A stretch of 6,475 bases of DNA from Nitriliruptoraceae bacterium (GTDB taxonomy: Bacteria; Actinomycetota; Nitriliruptoria; Nitriliruptorales; Nitriliruptoraceae). The notes under the pieces are model-generated. The model searched no databases. It was not told where the DNA came from and was given only the letters and a program-made list of their open reading frames with translations. The stretch is taken from positions 1 through 6,475 of the forward strand of contig SKTG01000293.1 in the NCBI GenBank assembly GCA_007118045.1. Reading direction: 5' to 3'. The first letter of the stretch is position 1, and each line of letters opens with the position of its first letter. Shown here piece by piece: positions 1-6,185 of this stretch. A program made the translations under genes and the position numbers.

Positions 1-1
1 G

Positions 2-577
2 CTCCGGGCCGGGCTCGCCCTGGCCTCGAACCGCGAGCGGGTCCGGGCTCTGGTCCGCGTCCCCTACGGCAAGCTGCCGGTAGGGGTGCAGCGGCGGGTG
101 CGCAGCCTGCTCCTCGGCTGGGAACCGCCGGCAGCCCGCTCCACGAGCACGGAGCCCGTCGCCGCGCTGCCGCTGCCGCTCGGGCAGCTCCGTCCGGTCG
201 AGGGCGCGCCACCCCCCACCCGGGTGATGATCGTGCTCCCGAGCCACCTCGAGGCGCCCGAGGTCGAGCTGATCGTCGAACGCACGCAGCAGCTGCAAGC
301 GGCGCTGCAGACCTTCGTGCCGCTGTTCGCGACCAGCACGATCGACTTCCGGCCCTTGCGGGGCTCGGGCTACCTCTTCGAGTACCTGCCACCCCGCTCG
401 GCGTACGAACGCTTGCGTGCCCGCGACGGGTGGGCCGACGCACGCCGATGCCGGCTCGCAACAATCGCACGCGACTTCGGGATCACCTCGGTGATCACGC
501 TGCCCTCCGCCGACGACCGTGAGGAACTGCTCGCCGCGCTGAGCGGCGCGCTCGGCGGGGTGGACCGGACGGGATGA
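2..577 (+). CDS. C-terminal part of an unrecognised protein, truncated by the left window edge
   Basis: The frame is open from base 2 to a TGA at 575-577, giving 191 residues, and continues beyond the left edge, so the true start is not visible. An internal GTG at 86 is in frame, but the coding look continues upstream of it, so I do not treat it as the start. I do not recognise the family. Residues about 22-42 form a basic, amphipathic stretch (KLPVGVQRRVRSLLLGW), followed by a Pro/Ala/Ser-rich linker to about residue 70. A compact C-terminal domain of about 115 residues follows. It has a hydrophobic strand (VMIVLPS), a long helix, an FRPLRGSGYLFEYLP segment and a second strand (ITSVITLPS), which suggests a Rossmann-like alpha/beta fold. 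By context it may belong to the same glycan locus as the glycosyltransferase it converges on, but that is inference. Coding status is supported by G/C third positions and the tight convergent junction. Function is unknown. Confidence 0.75.
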   Translation, partial: LRAGLALASNRERVRALVRVPYGKLPVGVQRRVRSLLLGWEPPAARSTSTEPVAALPLPLGQLRPVEGAPPPTRVMIVLPSHLEAPEVELIVERTQQLQAALQTFVPLFATSTIDFRPLRGSGYLFEYLPPRSAYERLRARDGWADARRCRLATIARDFGITSVITLPSADDREELLAALSGALGGVDRTG

Positions 578-602
578 CGTCGCACCCGGTCGGGGGCCGG
601 GG

Positions 603-2684
603 TCAGGACGCGGTCGCCGGGTCGCTCGACGCGAAGTCCAGGTCGAGCCCCGGGCGCTGATCGACGGCGTCCTCGAGGAACTCGTCGTCCTCCGTGGCCC
701 AAGCGTGGCTGCGGCCGTGCCGCTCGAGCACGAGGTCGCGGCTGTGGATGCCGTATATCCGTCCCCCGTCGGCCAGGACCCGCTCGTACAGGGTCGAGTC
801 CACCCGGTTGGGCCGCCGCAGGAACCGGTGACGGCGCAGCAGCTCGCGTGAGCCCAGCGGGGTCGGGCCACCGACGTGCGGGCGGTCCCGTTCGGTGCGG
901 GAGGGCCGGCGACGCAGGGTCAGATCGAGATCGACGAGGTGGACGAACTCGACCCGCTTGCCGACGAGGTCGGCGCCGCTGTGGTGCCAGGCCTGCACCA
1001 GGTCGGTCAGATGCCCCGGCCCGTAGTGGTCGTCGTCGTCCATCTTGGCCACGAGCTCGCCGTCCGCACGGTCCAACCCGGCGTTGAGGCAGTCCCCGAG
1101 GGTCCAGTGACCCGGGGCACGGGTGACCGCGCCGAGCTCCGCGTCCGTGGTCGGCACGTCCACCTCGTCGAACGCGACCCCGTGCAGCACCAGCGAGACG
1201 TCGACCCCGGCACGGGTTTGGCGCGCCACGCTGTCCAGACCGCGAGCCAGGAAGTCGGGGCGGTGCGTGGCCAGGAGCACCGTGGTGCGCAGGGGCGGCG
1301 GCAACGGCACGTCGACGGCGCCGCAGAGGCGTCGAAGCGCCGACTCGCGATCGAGGTCGCCCAACGCGTGACGGCGGCCGACGATGCTGTGCCGCTCCCG
1401 CAGGTCCGGGGTGGTGAGCAACGTATGCACGAGTTCGACGGCGTCGGCCTCCTCGACCCGGATGACCCCGGGTACGTCGGGCATGACCGGGTCCGGTGCG
1501 ATGGTGACCACGGGCGTCCCGCAGGCGAGGGCGGCCGCCCAGAGCCGCAGCGTCTCGGCGGGCTCGTCGCGCCAGCCGGGATGGTCGAGCAGCACCCCCG
1601 CCCGGTTCAGGCTGCGCCGCACCGCGGCGGGCGTGGCCAGCCGCCGATCCGTGCCCACCGGGTCGTCGAGCCGGAGATCGGGTGCCCTCGCCGTCGTCAC
1701 CGGCGGGTCGAAACCGGCCAGCAGCGCCCGGCCGGCGCCGTCGGGGGCTCGCGCGAGCACGGCCAGCACGGGGTCCGCGGGCTGCTGCCGCCAGCCCTGC
1801 GGGTTGAAGTGGCCGGTGTCCACCGATGGCACCAACCGGTCGCCGATGTCGTCGGGCACGTCCTCGGTGAGCTCGAGCTCAGCCTCGCCCGGGCCACCGA
1901 CCACCCCGGGGGCGGTGAGCCGCACGCTCGGAACGCCGAGCTCGGAGGCGGCTCGCAGCAAGGTGGGGAGCTCGCCGTCGAGGGGGTCCCACTCGGGCGC
2001 GTCGGCCAGGGGCTCGATCAGCATCAGGTCGGCGCCCTCGCGCAGCTGCTCCCGCCACGTGTCCGGATCGACGGCCGTGTGCGGTGCGAGCCCCACGAAG
2101 CGACCGGCGGCACCCAGGTGCAGGATCCGCAGGTGCGGGAACGGCACGGCACGCTGCGGACGCGGTGGCAGCAGCGCCCGTTCCTCGTAGTCGTCGGCCG
2201 CGGCGCGTACCGGGCGGGGCGCCTCGCGTTCCTCCGGCGGTTCCGGAGGTGGTGGGGCCTCGGGCAGCTCGGGCGGTTCGGGGGGCGGGCCCGGTTCCTG
2301 CAGCGCACGGCCGGCTCGCAGTGCCCGGACGATCCGCCGTGGGAGGGACCGCACGGACTTCTCACCCGCGGTGTCGACCACGGCGGTCAGCAGGCGGATG
2401 CTACGGCGGTTGCGGAGGCGGGCCCGTTCGTACACCGCGACCGCGGCGCGGTGCTCGGCCTCCGCGACCTCGTGTCGCAGCCTGAGCACCTCGACGTCCA
2501 GCGCCGAACGGCCCTGCTCGACCAGGTCACGTTCGTAGCGGGCACGGTCGCGCTCGTGGAGCGCGTCGGCCACGATCGTGTCCGCCTCGGCGATCAGCTC
2601 GGCGAGACGACCACGCCGGGTCCAGCCCAGCGGGCCGTCGATCAGCAGCCACGGGCTCACCCGCGAGCGTCGGTTCTCGGTCAC
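603..2684 (-). CDS. Two-domain glycosyltransferase (CgeB-like GT-B half plus GT2-type GT-A domain)
   Basis: Probably a cytoplasmic enzyme transferring sugars from nucleotide donors onto a surface polysaccharide or glycolipid. Acceptor and donor cannot be read from sequence. Of 693 residues, about 25-95 are charged and helical (probable coiled coil), followed by a basic segment at about 108-126 and a Pro/Glu-rich linker at 131-158. Residues about 183-455 resemble a CgeB-type GT-B glycosyltransferase; the segment around 367-395 (LLDHPGWRDEPAETLRLWAA, then ACGTPVV) matches the usual donor-side helix and strand. Residues about 466-660 are a GT-A domain: opening strand TTVLLATHRPDFLARGLDSV, then LGDCLNAGLDRADGELVAKM, the DDDD metal/nucleotide motif at 549-552, and a late RHGRSHAW motif. 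The start is GTG; it is preceded by GAGGGG about 5 nt upstream, and an in-frame TAG at 2739-2741 excludes an earlier start. The 628-aa frame on the opposite strand has no recognisable domain and is a shadow. Whether both catalytic halves are active is uncertain. Confidence 0.9.
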   Translation of the reverse strand: MTENRRSRVSPWLLIDGPLGWTRRGRLAELIAEADTIVADALHERDRARYERDLVEQGRSALDVEVLRLRHEVAEAEHRAAVAVYERARLRNRRSIRLLTAVVDTAGEKSVRSLPRRIVRALRAGRALQEPGPPPEPPELPEAPPPPEPPEEREAPRPVRAAADDYEERALLPPRPQRAVPFPHLRILHLGAAGRFVGLAPHTAVDPDTWREQLREGADLMLIEPLADAPEWDPLDGELPTLLRAASELGVPSVRLTAPGVVGGPGEAELELTEDVPDDIGDRLVPSVDTGHFNPQGWRQQPADPVLAVLARAPDGAGRALLAGFDPPVTTARAPDLRLDDPVGTDRRLATPAAVRRSLNRAGVLLDHPGWRDEPAETLRLWAAALACGTPVVTIAPDPVMPDVPGVIRVEEADAVELVHTLLTTPDLRERHSIVGRRHALGDLDRESALRRLCGAVDVPLPPPLRTTVLLATHRPDFLARGLDSVARQTRAGVDVSLVLHGVAFDEVDVPTTDAELGAVTRAPGHWTLGDCLNAGLDRADGELVAKMDDDDHYGPGHLTDLVQAWHHSGADLVGKRVEFVHLVDLDLTLRRRPSRTERDRPHVGGPTPLGSRELLRRHRFLRRPNRVDSTLYERVLADGGRIYGIHSRDLVLERHGRSHAWATEDDEFLEDAVDQRPGLDLDFASSDPATAS

Positions 2685-2810
2685 GTCACCCCTCGACCCG
2701 GTGCGTCCGGATCGACGGGCACCGCGCGCCGGGCGACGCTAGCAGCGAGTCCCGCCGGGTAGCCTCCGGGCCCGCACCGCGGGTGACGACCAGGCGTACC
2801 CGGAGTGACG
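2685..2810. promoter_or_regulatory. Divergent intergenic region, likely holding promoters for both flanking genes
   Basis: This 126-bp gap separates the starts of the glycosyltransferase (leftward) and the phosphotransferase (rightward), so both transcripts must start here or in their neighbours. Possible -10 elements are TAGCCT on the plus strand at 2760-2765 and TAGCGT on the minus strand at 2741-2736. Neither has a convincing -35 partner, so the elements are weak. A short inverted repeat CCCGC-ACC-GCGGG lies at 2771-2783, in what would be the leader of the phosphotransferase mRNA. The regional role follows from gene orientation; the individual boxes are guesses. Confidence 0.4.
2802..2805 (+). 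promoter_or_regulatory. Ribosome binding site deciding the phosphotransferase start
   Basis: GGAG sits 5 nt upstream of the ATG at 2811. An alternative in-frame GTG at 2805 overlaps this GGAG and would have no Shine-Dalgarno of its own at proper spacing. The site therefore favours the ATG, which makes the protein two residues shorter than the longest reading. Confidence 0.6.
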
Positions 2811-3884
2811 ATGGGGTTGCGGGCCACACCGACGCGCGACCAGTGGCGGCGCACGCTCCGTCCCGTCGTCGCGGCGGAACGCCGCCAGGGGATCGGTTCC
2901 CTGCGGCCGCGCCGGCTGGTCGCTGGCGGTCCCTTCGCTGTCCGGGGCGACCTCGAGCAGCTGCGTCCGCTCTTCCACGGCCTCGGCGGGCGTGACCGGA
3001 CCTACTTCGTCGACGATCAGGTCACCGTGTGGAGCCGGACCCGGGCGCGGCTGGTGCGGATCGGCAAGTTCGACGTCGACGCGGTCACCCGCTTGCGCGC
3101 CTTCTACCCGCAACGCGGACTCGCCCTGCGGCTGCAGGGCGCAGGCGAGGGTGAGAACTCGGGAGTCAGCCGTGAGCTGACCGCACGCCGGACCGTCGCC
3201 GAGCACGCTCCGTACCTGGCGCCGCAGCTGCTCAGCCACGGCGCGTTCGACGTGGCCGGGGAACCGGTCGCCTACCTCTTCGAGGAGCTGATCGAGGCCC
3301 GCCAGCTGCGCAACCGTGCGGAGGTCGGCGAACGGATCGGCGAGGTGGCCGAGCTGCTGACGGACCTGCACGCCTCGGTGGGGGTGGCCTCCGAACCTGT
3401 GGAACGGGTCGTGCGCCGCGACCTGCCCCAGCTGTGGACCGAGGCGGTGGCCGAGCACGGCATCGACCCGTCCACCGACGACGCCGTCCAGGCCCTGTTC
3501 GCGCGCAACGAGCGGCTCGAGGTCAGCATCAGCCACGGCGACCTGGTCGCGTCGAACATCCTGGTGACCGGTGACGACCGCCTCGTGCTGGTCGACTGGG
3601 AGTTCTCCCGGACGCAACCGATCGCCTTCGACCTGGCGAAGCCCCTGCTCCAGGCCGCGGACCCCGAAGCGGCGCTCGAGCGGCTCCGGCACGCGGTGGC
3701 GCCGACGATGCCGGCGAGCTCCGCGAGCTTCACCCTGGAGGAGCAGCTGACCATCGCCGTCGCCCGTGCGCTCAGCGGCAGCGCCCGCAAACGCGCCAAG
3801 GCGGAGAAGGCCGGCCGGCTGGACGCCTGGGCCGAGGACGCCCGGCGCCGCCGCGAGCTGCTCGCGCTGCTGCTCGACCGCTGA
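2811..3884 (+). CDS. APH/choline-kinase-fold phosphotransferase
   Basis: Likely an ATP-dependent small-molecule kinase of the aminoglycoside phosphotransferase-like fold, acting in the cytoplasm. In a polysaccharide setting the substrate is more likely a sugar, polyol or lipid head group than an antibiotic, but the sequence does not say. It has 357 residues from the ATG. The C-lobe is clear: ISHGDLVASNILV holds the catalytic loop (H242, D244, N249), and LVLVDWEFSRT holds the metal-binding D262 (DWE in place of DFG). The N-lobe is less canonical. Residues about 119-143 (SRELTARRTVAEHAPYLAP) resemble the Glu-bearing helix before the P-x-L strand, and YLFEELIEARQL is the hinge. I see no lysine in the expected beta-strand before that helix; an arginine (ALRLQ, about residue 107) sits there instead. 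A Lys/Arg-rich C-terminal helix ends the protein. It converges with the SLH protein, with 6 bp between stops. Confidence 0.85.
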   Translation: MGLRATPTRDQWRRTLRPVVAAERRQGIGSLRPRRLVAGGPFAVRGDLEQLRPLFHGLGGRDRTYFVDDQVTVWSRTRARLVRIGKFDVDAVTRLRAFYPQRGLALRLQGAGEGENSGVSRELTARRTVAEHAPYLAPQLLSHGAFDVAGEPVAYLFEELIEARQLRNRAEVGERIGEVAELLTDLHASVGVASEPVERVVRRDLPQLWTEAVAEHGIDPSTDDAVQALFARNERLEVSISHGDLVASNILVTGDDRLVLVDWEFSRTQPIAFDLAKPLLQAADPEAALERLRHAVAPTMPASSASFTLEEQLTIAVARALSGSARKRAKAEKAGRLDAWAEDARRRRELLALLLDR

Positions 3885-3890
3885 CGCCGC

Positions 3891-5864
3891 TCAGGCCGGT
3901 GGGCTCACCCACCCCTCCTCGACCAGCTCGGCGGTCGCACGCATCATCAACGAGGCCATCGCGCCACGGGTGACCGGGTTCTCCGGGCTGAAGTCGAAAC
4001 CACCCGTCCCCGTCGTCACGCCGAGACCGGCCAGACGGTTGATGGACCCCTCGTGGGTGTTGCCGTTGTCGTCGGTGAAGGTGTCGCGGACGTTGGGCAG
4101 CGGCGTGCCGGTCGCGTGCTCGAGGGCGCCACGCAGCAGCGTCGCGGTCTGCGCGCGTGAGACGTGCGCGTCGGGGGCGAAGCTGTCGGCGGTCCGTCCG
4201 GTGAGCACCCCCGCCGCGTTGAGGCGGGCGATCGAGTCCGCGTGGACGTTGGTCCCGGCCACGTCCGCGAAGGTCAGTTCGCCCTGGTCGGGCAGCGCCG
4301 CGCCGTTGCCTCTCTCCGCGATGTCGTCGAGCCAGCCGGCGAGGAACGTGGCCATCTGCGCCCGTGTGACCCGACCGGAGGGGTCGTAGCGTTCCGGCGT
4401 GACCCCGCTGGTCACACCCCACCAGGCCAGGCAGTCGATCTCGGCGACGTGCACGGTCCCCGGCGTGTCCTCGAACCCACTGGCCGGGAAACCGTCGGGG
4501 CAGGCCAGGTCCAACGGTCGTGGGGCGGGCGGCAGGGGCGCGTACACGAACAGCCCGTTCGCGACGCTGCGCCCGGTGACGCTCGGCCGGTTGGCCACCG
4601 CGCCGTCCACGGTCATGGTGGTGGACCCACCACCATCGAGGTTGACGGCGTCCCGGGCCCCGAGGTGGCGCAAGGTGTGCGCGAACTCGCGCATCGTCAG
4701 GCCAGCGGACCAGTTCCGGTCGCACGTGGTCTCGTAGGTCCGGCACCCGTCGATCGTGACCAGCATCACGGTCCCGTCGCCGGTCCGCGCGACGCCGGTA
4801 CGGGGGTGACGGCCCGTGATGTCACCCACGGTCTCCGCCCGCCAGGTGGCTTCGCTCTGGACCTGGCCCCCGCGGACCAGCAGCCCGCCTCCCGGCAGCG
4901 CGTTGGTCAAGCCCTCCCACTGGCCCGCCTCGCTGGTCAGCGGTGCCACCTCGGCGTCGACCGCGACCTCGTCACCCTCCCGCAGCCCGTCCAGTGCGTC
5001 GCGTCGGTCGCCGTAGGCCAGCAGGACGGACCGGCCGCCGGGGGCCGGCAGGGAGACCGGATGGTCCCAGCGGTGGACGTTCTCGACGGTGCCTCGAACC
5101 TGACCCCGCGACGGGATCGGCAGGTCCTCCACCACGACCGCCGTGCTGCCGGCGGGCGCGATGTAGTCCGCGCCGAAGGTCCGATCGAACAGCAGCAGCT
5201 CCCCGTCCACCGCGGCGGTCCCGTCCACGGCTGGGTTGCGTGGCATGCGGTTGAACTCGTCGATCGTGGTGGATCCGGCGAGCCGGTCGGCGGAGAGGGT
5301 CAGCTCGGTTCCCAGCCGGTCCATGAGCAGCGAACCGTCGCCGTCCCATCCGATCGTCGCACGGGCGATCGGGCCGGTGGCCGACAGCCTCGGCAGGCCG
5401 GAACCGGTGACCGGCTTGCCCGCCATGGCCCGACCGGCCTGCATGTAGAGGCCGTTCGGGACGCCAGTGGGGCGGGGCAGCCAGTAGCCGCCGTTGGTCC
5501 CGGCCAACGCGCCGCGGCGACGTTCGGTGGCCGCCAGGTCGGTGAAGCGCTGGATCCCGGCGGCCGTGCCGCGGGCCGCCCGGGGCCGCAGCGCCAGCTG
5601 GCCGTCCCCTTCCGGCAGCCGCAGCATGTTGCCTCGAGCCCGGGACCCGTTGCTCAGGGTGACGGTGACCTGTGACTGTCGGAGTCCGGCGAGCACCCGC
5701 TCGGTGCCGCTGGTCCTGACGTCCTCGATGTCCATCGCCGCGGCCGGCGGGGCGGGGAGCAACGCGAGGGCGAGGGCGGTGCCCACCACGACGGCGACCG
5801 CGCGGGGGACCGTGACCGGCCCGGACCACGCTCGTGCGCCTCGGGACACGGGGCTGGTTGCCAT
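3891..5864 (-). CDS. Secreted phosphodiester glycosidase (NAGPA domain) with three C-terminal SLH repeats
   Basis: An exported enzyme of the phosphodiester glycosidase family. The family is named for the mammalian enzyme that removes GlcNAc from GlcNAc-phosphomannose; bacterial members are mostly uncharacterised. Of 657 residues, 1-43 form a signal peptide: basic N-region, hydrophobic core VAVVVGTALALALL, and an AAA site before Met44. The NAGPA domain spans about 65-442. Its landmarks are GTNGGYW at 122-128 with TGVPNGLY after it, HPRTGVAR at 353-360, VTIDG at 369-373, and the hallmark AVNLDGGGSTTM at 406-417, then NRPS and VANGLFVY. Three SLH repeats follow at about 463-511, 532-582 and 596-644, each with the F-x-D, I-x-x-L, GV-x-x-G and F-x-P...V-x-R pattern; they imply binding to a wall polymer. 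Cysteine pairs C374/C381 and C455/C478 could form disulfides outside the cell. The ATG is preceded by GAGGG 7 nt upstream, and an in-frame TAG at 5967-5969 leaves no earlier start. Substrate is unknown; a wall glycan phosphodiester is my inference. Confidence 0.93.
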   Translation of the reverse strand: MATSPVSRGARAWSGPVTVPRAVAVVVGTALALALLPAPPAAAMDIEDVRTSGTERVLAGLRQSQVTVTLSNGSRARGNMLRLPEGDGQLALRPRAARGTAAGIQRFTDLAATERRRGALAGTNGGYWLPRPTGVPNGLYMQAGRAMAGKPVTGSGLPRLSATGPIARATIGWDGDGSLLMDRLGTELTLSADRLAGSTTIDEFNRMPRNPAVDGTAAVDGELLLFDRTFGADYIAPAGSTAVVVEDLPIPSRGQVRGTVENVHRWDHPVSLPAPGGRSVLLAYGDRRDALDGLREGDEVAVDAEVAPLTSEAGQWEGLTNALPGGGLLVRGGQVQSEATWRAETVGDITGRHPRTGVARTGDGTVMLVTIDGCRTYETTCDRNWSAGLTMREFAHTLRHLGARDAVNLDGGGSTTMTVDGAVANRPSVTGRSVANGLFVYAPLPPAPRPLDLACPDGFPASGFEDTPGTVHVAEIDCLAWWGVTSGVTPERYDPSGRVTRAQMATFLAGWLDDIAERGNGAALPDQGELTFADVAGTNVHADSIARLNAAGVLTGRTADSFAPDAHVSRAQTATLLRGALEHATGTPLPNVRDTFTDDNGNTHEGSINRLAGLGVTTGTGGFDFSPENPVTRGAMASLMMRATAELVEEGWVSPPA

Positions 5865-5925
5865 GGAGCCACCCTCGCTCGGGGCACACCGCGAGCCGGC
5901 GTGCGTGGTCGTATCCTGGGTGCCC

Positions 5926-5939
5926 GGTCCGGCCGGACC
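5926..5939. promoter_or_regulatory. 14-bp perfect palindrome, possible operator
   Basis: GGTCCGGCCGGACC reads the same on both strands and lies 62-75 bp upstream of the ATG of the glycosidase gene, where a regulator of that gene could bind. In DNA this rich in G and C, such palindromes also arise by chance, and no second copy is visible in the window. Regulatory function is a guess. Confidence 0.25.
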
Positions 5940-6082
5940 AGCCGACGGGCCGCAGCGCCGCGGAACCTAGCGAGGCGACCCCACGGCCGGTCCCGGGCAC
6001 CACAGGCCCGGCACCAGGCGCACGCTGCGTCGCGCTTCGACGACGTTCTGTGACCTCGCGGAACTTCGGCCCGGGGTCCGGA

Positions 6083-6180
6083 CGTTCGACGGCGCCGAGT
6101 CGCTCGAGTCGCTCGAGTCGCTCGAACCGCTCGAACCGCTCGAGTCGCCCGAGTCGCCCGACGGCCGAACCGTTCGACGG
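6083..6180. repeat. Pair of 10-bp direct repeats flanking the tandem array
   Basis: CGTTCGACGG occurs at 6083-6092 and again at 6171-6180, just outside the two ends of the 9-bp array. The following base differs (C in the left copy, G in the right), so identity is 10 bp. The arrangement could be a relic of duplication or of recombination across the array. Confidence 0.6.
6097..6159. repeat. 9-bp tandem repeat array, seven units
   Basis: Seven back-to-back 9-mers are visible: GAGTCGCTC three times, GAACCGCTC twice, then GAGTCGCCC twice. The units share GA-x-CCG/TCG-C-x-C and create CTCGAG or CTCGAA hexamers at 9-bp spacing. The period is a multiple of three, so the array reads without stops in every frame (for example LERFERFERLERLERL on the minus strand). 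No frame through it has other signs of coding. The clustering of identical variants side by side suggests growth by slippage or unequal exchange. Confidence 0.85.
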
Positions 6181-6185
6181 GGTGG

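Larger units (their letters stand above)
5865..6185. other. Non-coding stretch upstream of the glycosidase gene
   Basis: About 320 bp with no frame I would call a gene. Two long minus-strand frames cross it, but both run on inside the glycosidase gene in the wrong frame, and their products are low-complexity Arg/Gly/Pro runs. The stretch should hold the promoter of the glycosidase gene, since the frame upstream on the same strand stops at 6186. It contains a 14-bp palindrome (5926-5939), a 9-bp tandem array (6097-6159) and 10-bp direct repeats bracketing the array. I found no convincing -35/-10 pair; a GGATAC on the minus strand at about 5912-5917 is the closest thing to a -10 and is weak. 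Confidence 0.6.

Noticed and set aside
585..601. Inverted repeat CCCGG-7 nt-CCGGG between the convergent genes, as a shared terminator
   Set aside because: The stem is only 5 bp and neither strand has a following T run. Short GC stems are expected by chance here.
876..2762. 628-aa open frame on the plus strand opposite the glycosyltransferase
   Set aside because: It has no recognisable domain and an Arg/Gly/Val/His-rich antisense composition. The minus strand carries clear glycosyltransferase motifs across the same bases.
2771..2783. Hairpin CCCGC-ACC-GCGGG in the phosphotransferase leader as a riboswitch or attenuator
   Set aside because: A single 5-bp stem is too little for a riboswitch, and there is no leader peptide or terminator partner.
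2739..3692. 317-aa minus-strand frame opposite the phosphotransferase
   Set aside because: The plus strand carries HGDLVASN and DWE kinase motifs here. The minus product (rich in Gln, His, Val and Asp) matches nothing and would cross the divergent promoter region.
3885..3890. A terminator between the phosphotransferase and the glycosidase genes
   Set aside because: Only 6 bp separate the two convergent stops, with no hairpin or T tract. Any terminator would have to lie inside the opposite gene, and I could not identify one.
4164..5675. 503-aa plus-strand frame opposite the SLH glycosidase
   Set aside because: The minus strand has a signal peptide, NAGPA motifs and SLH repeats over this range. 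The plus frame is low complexity, as expected from antisense GC-rich DNA.
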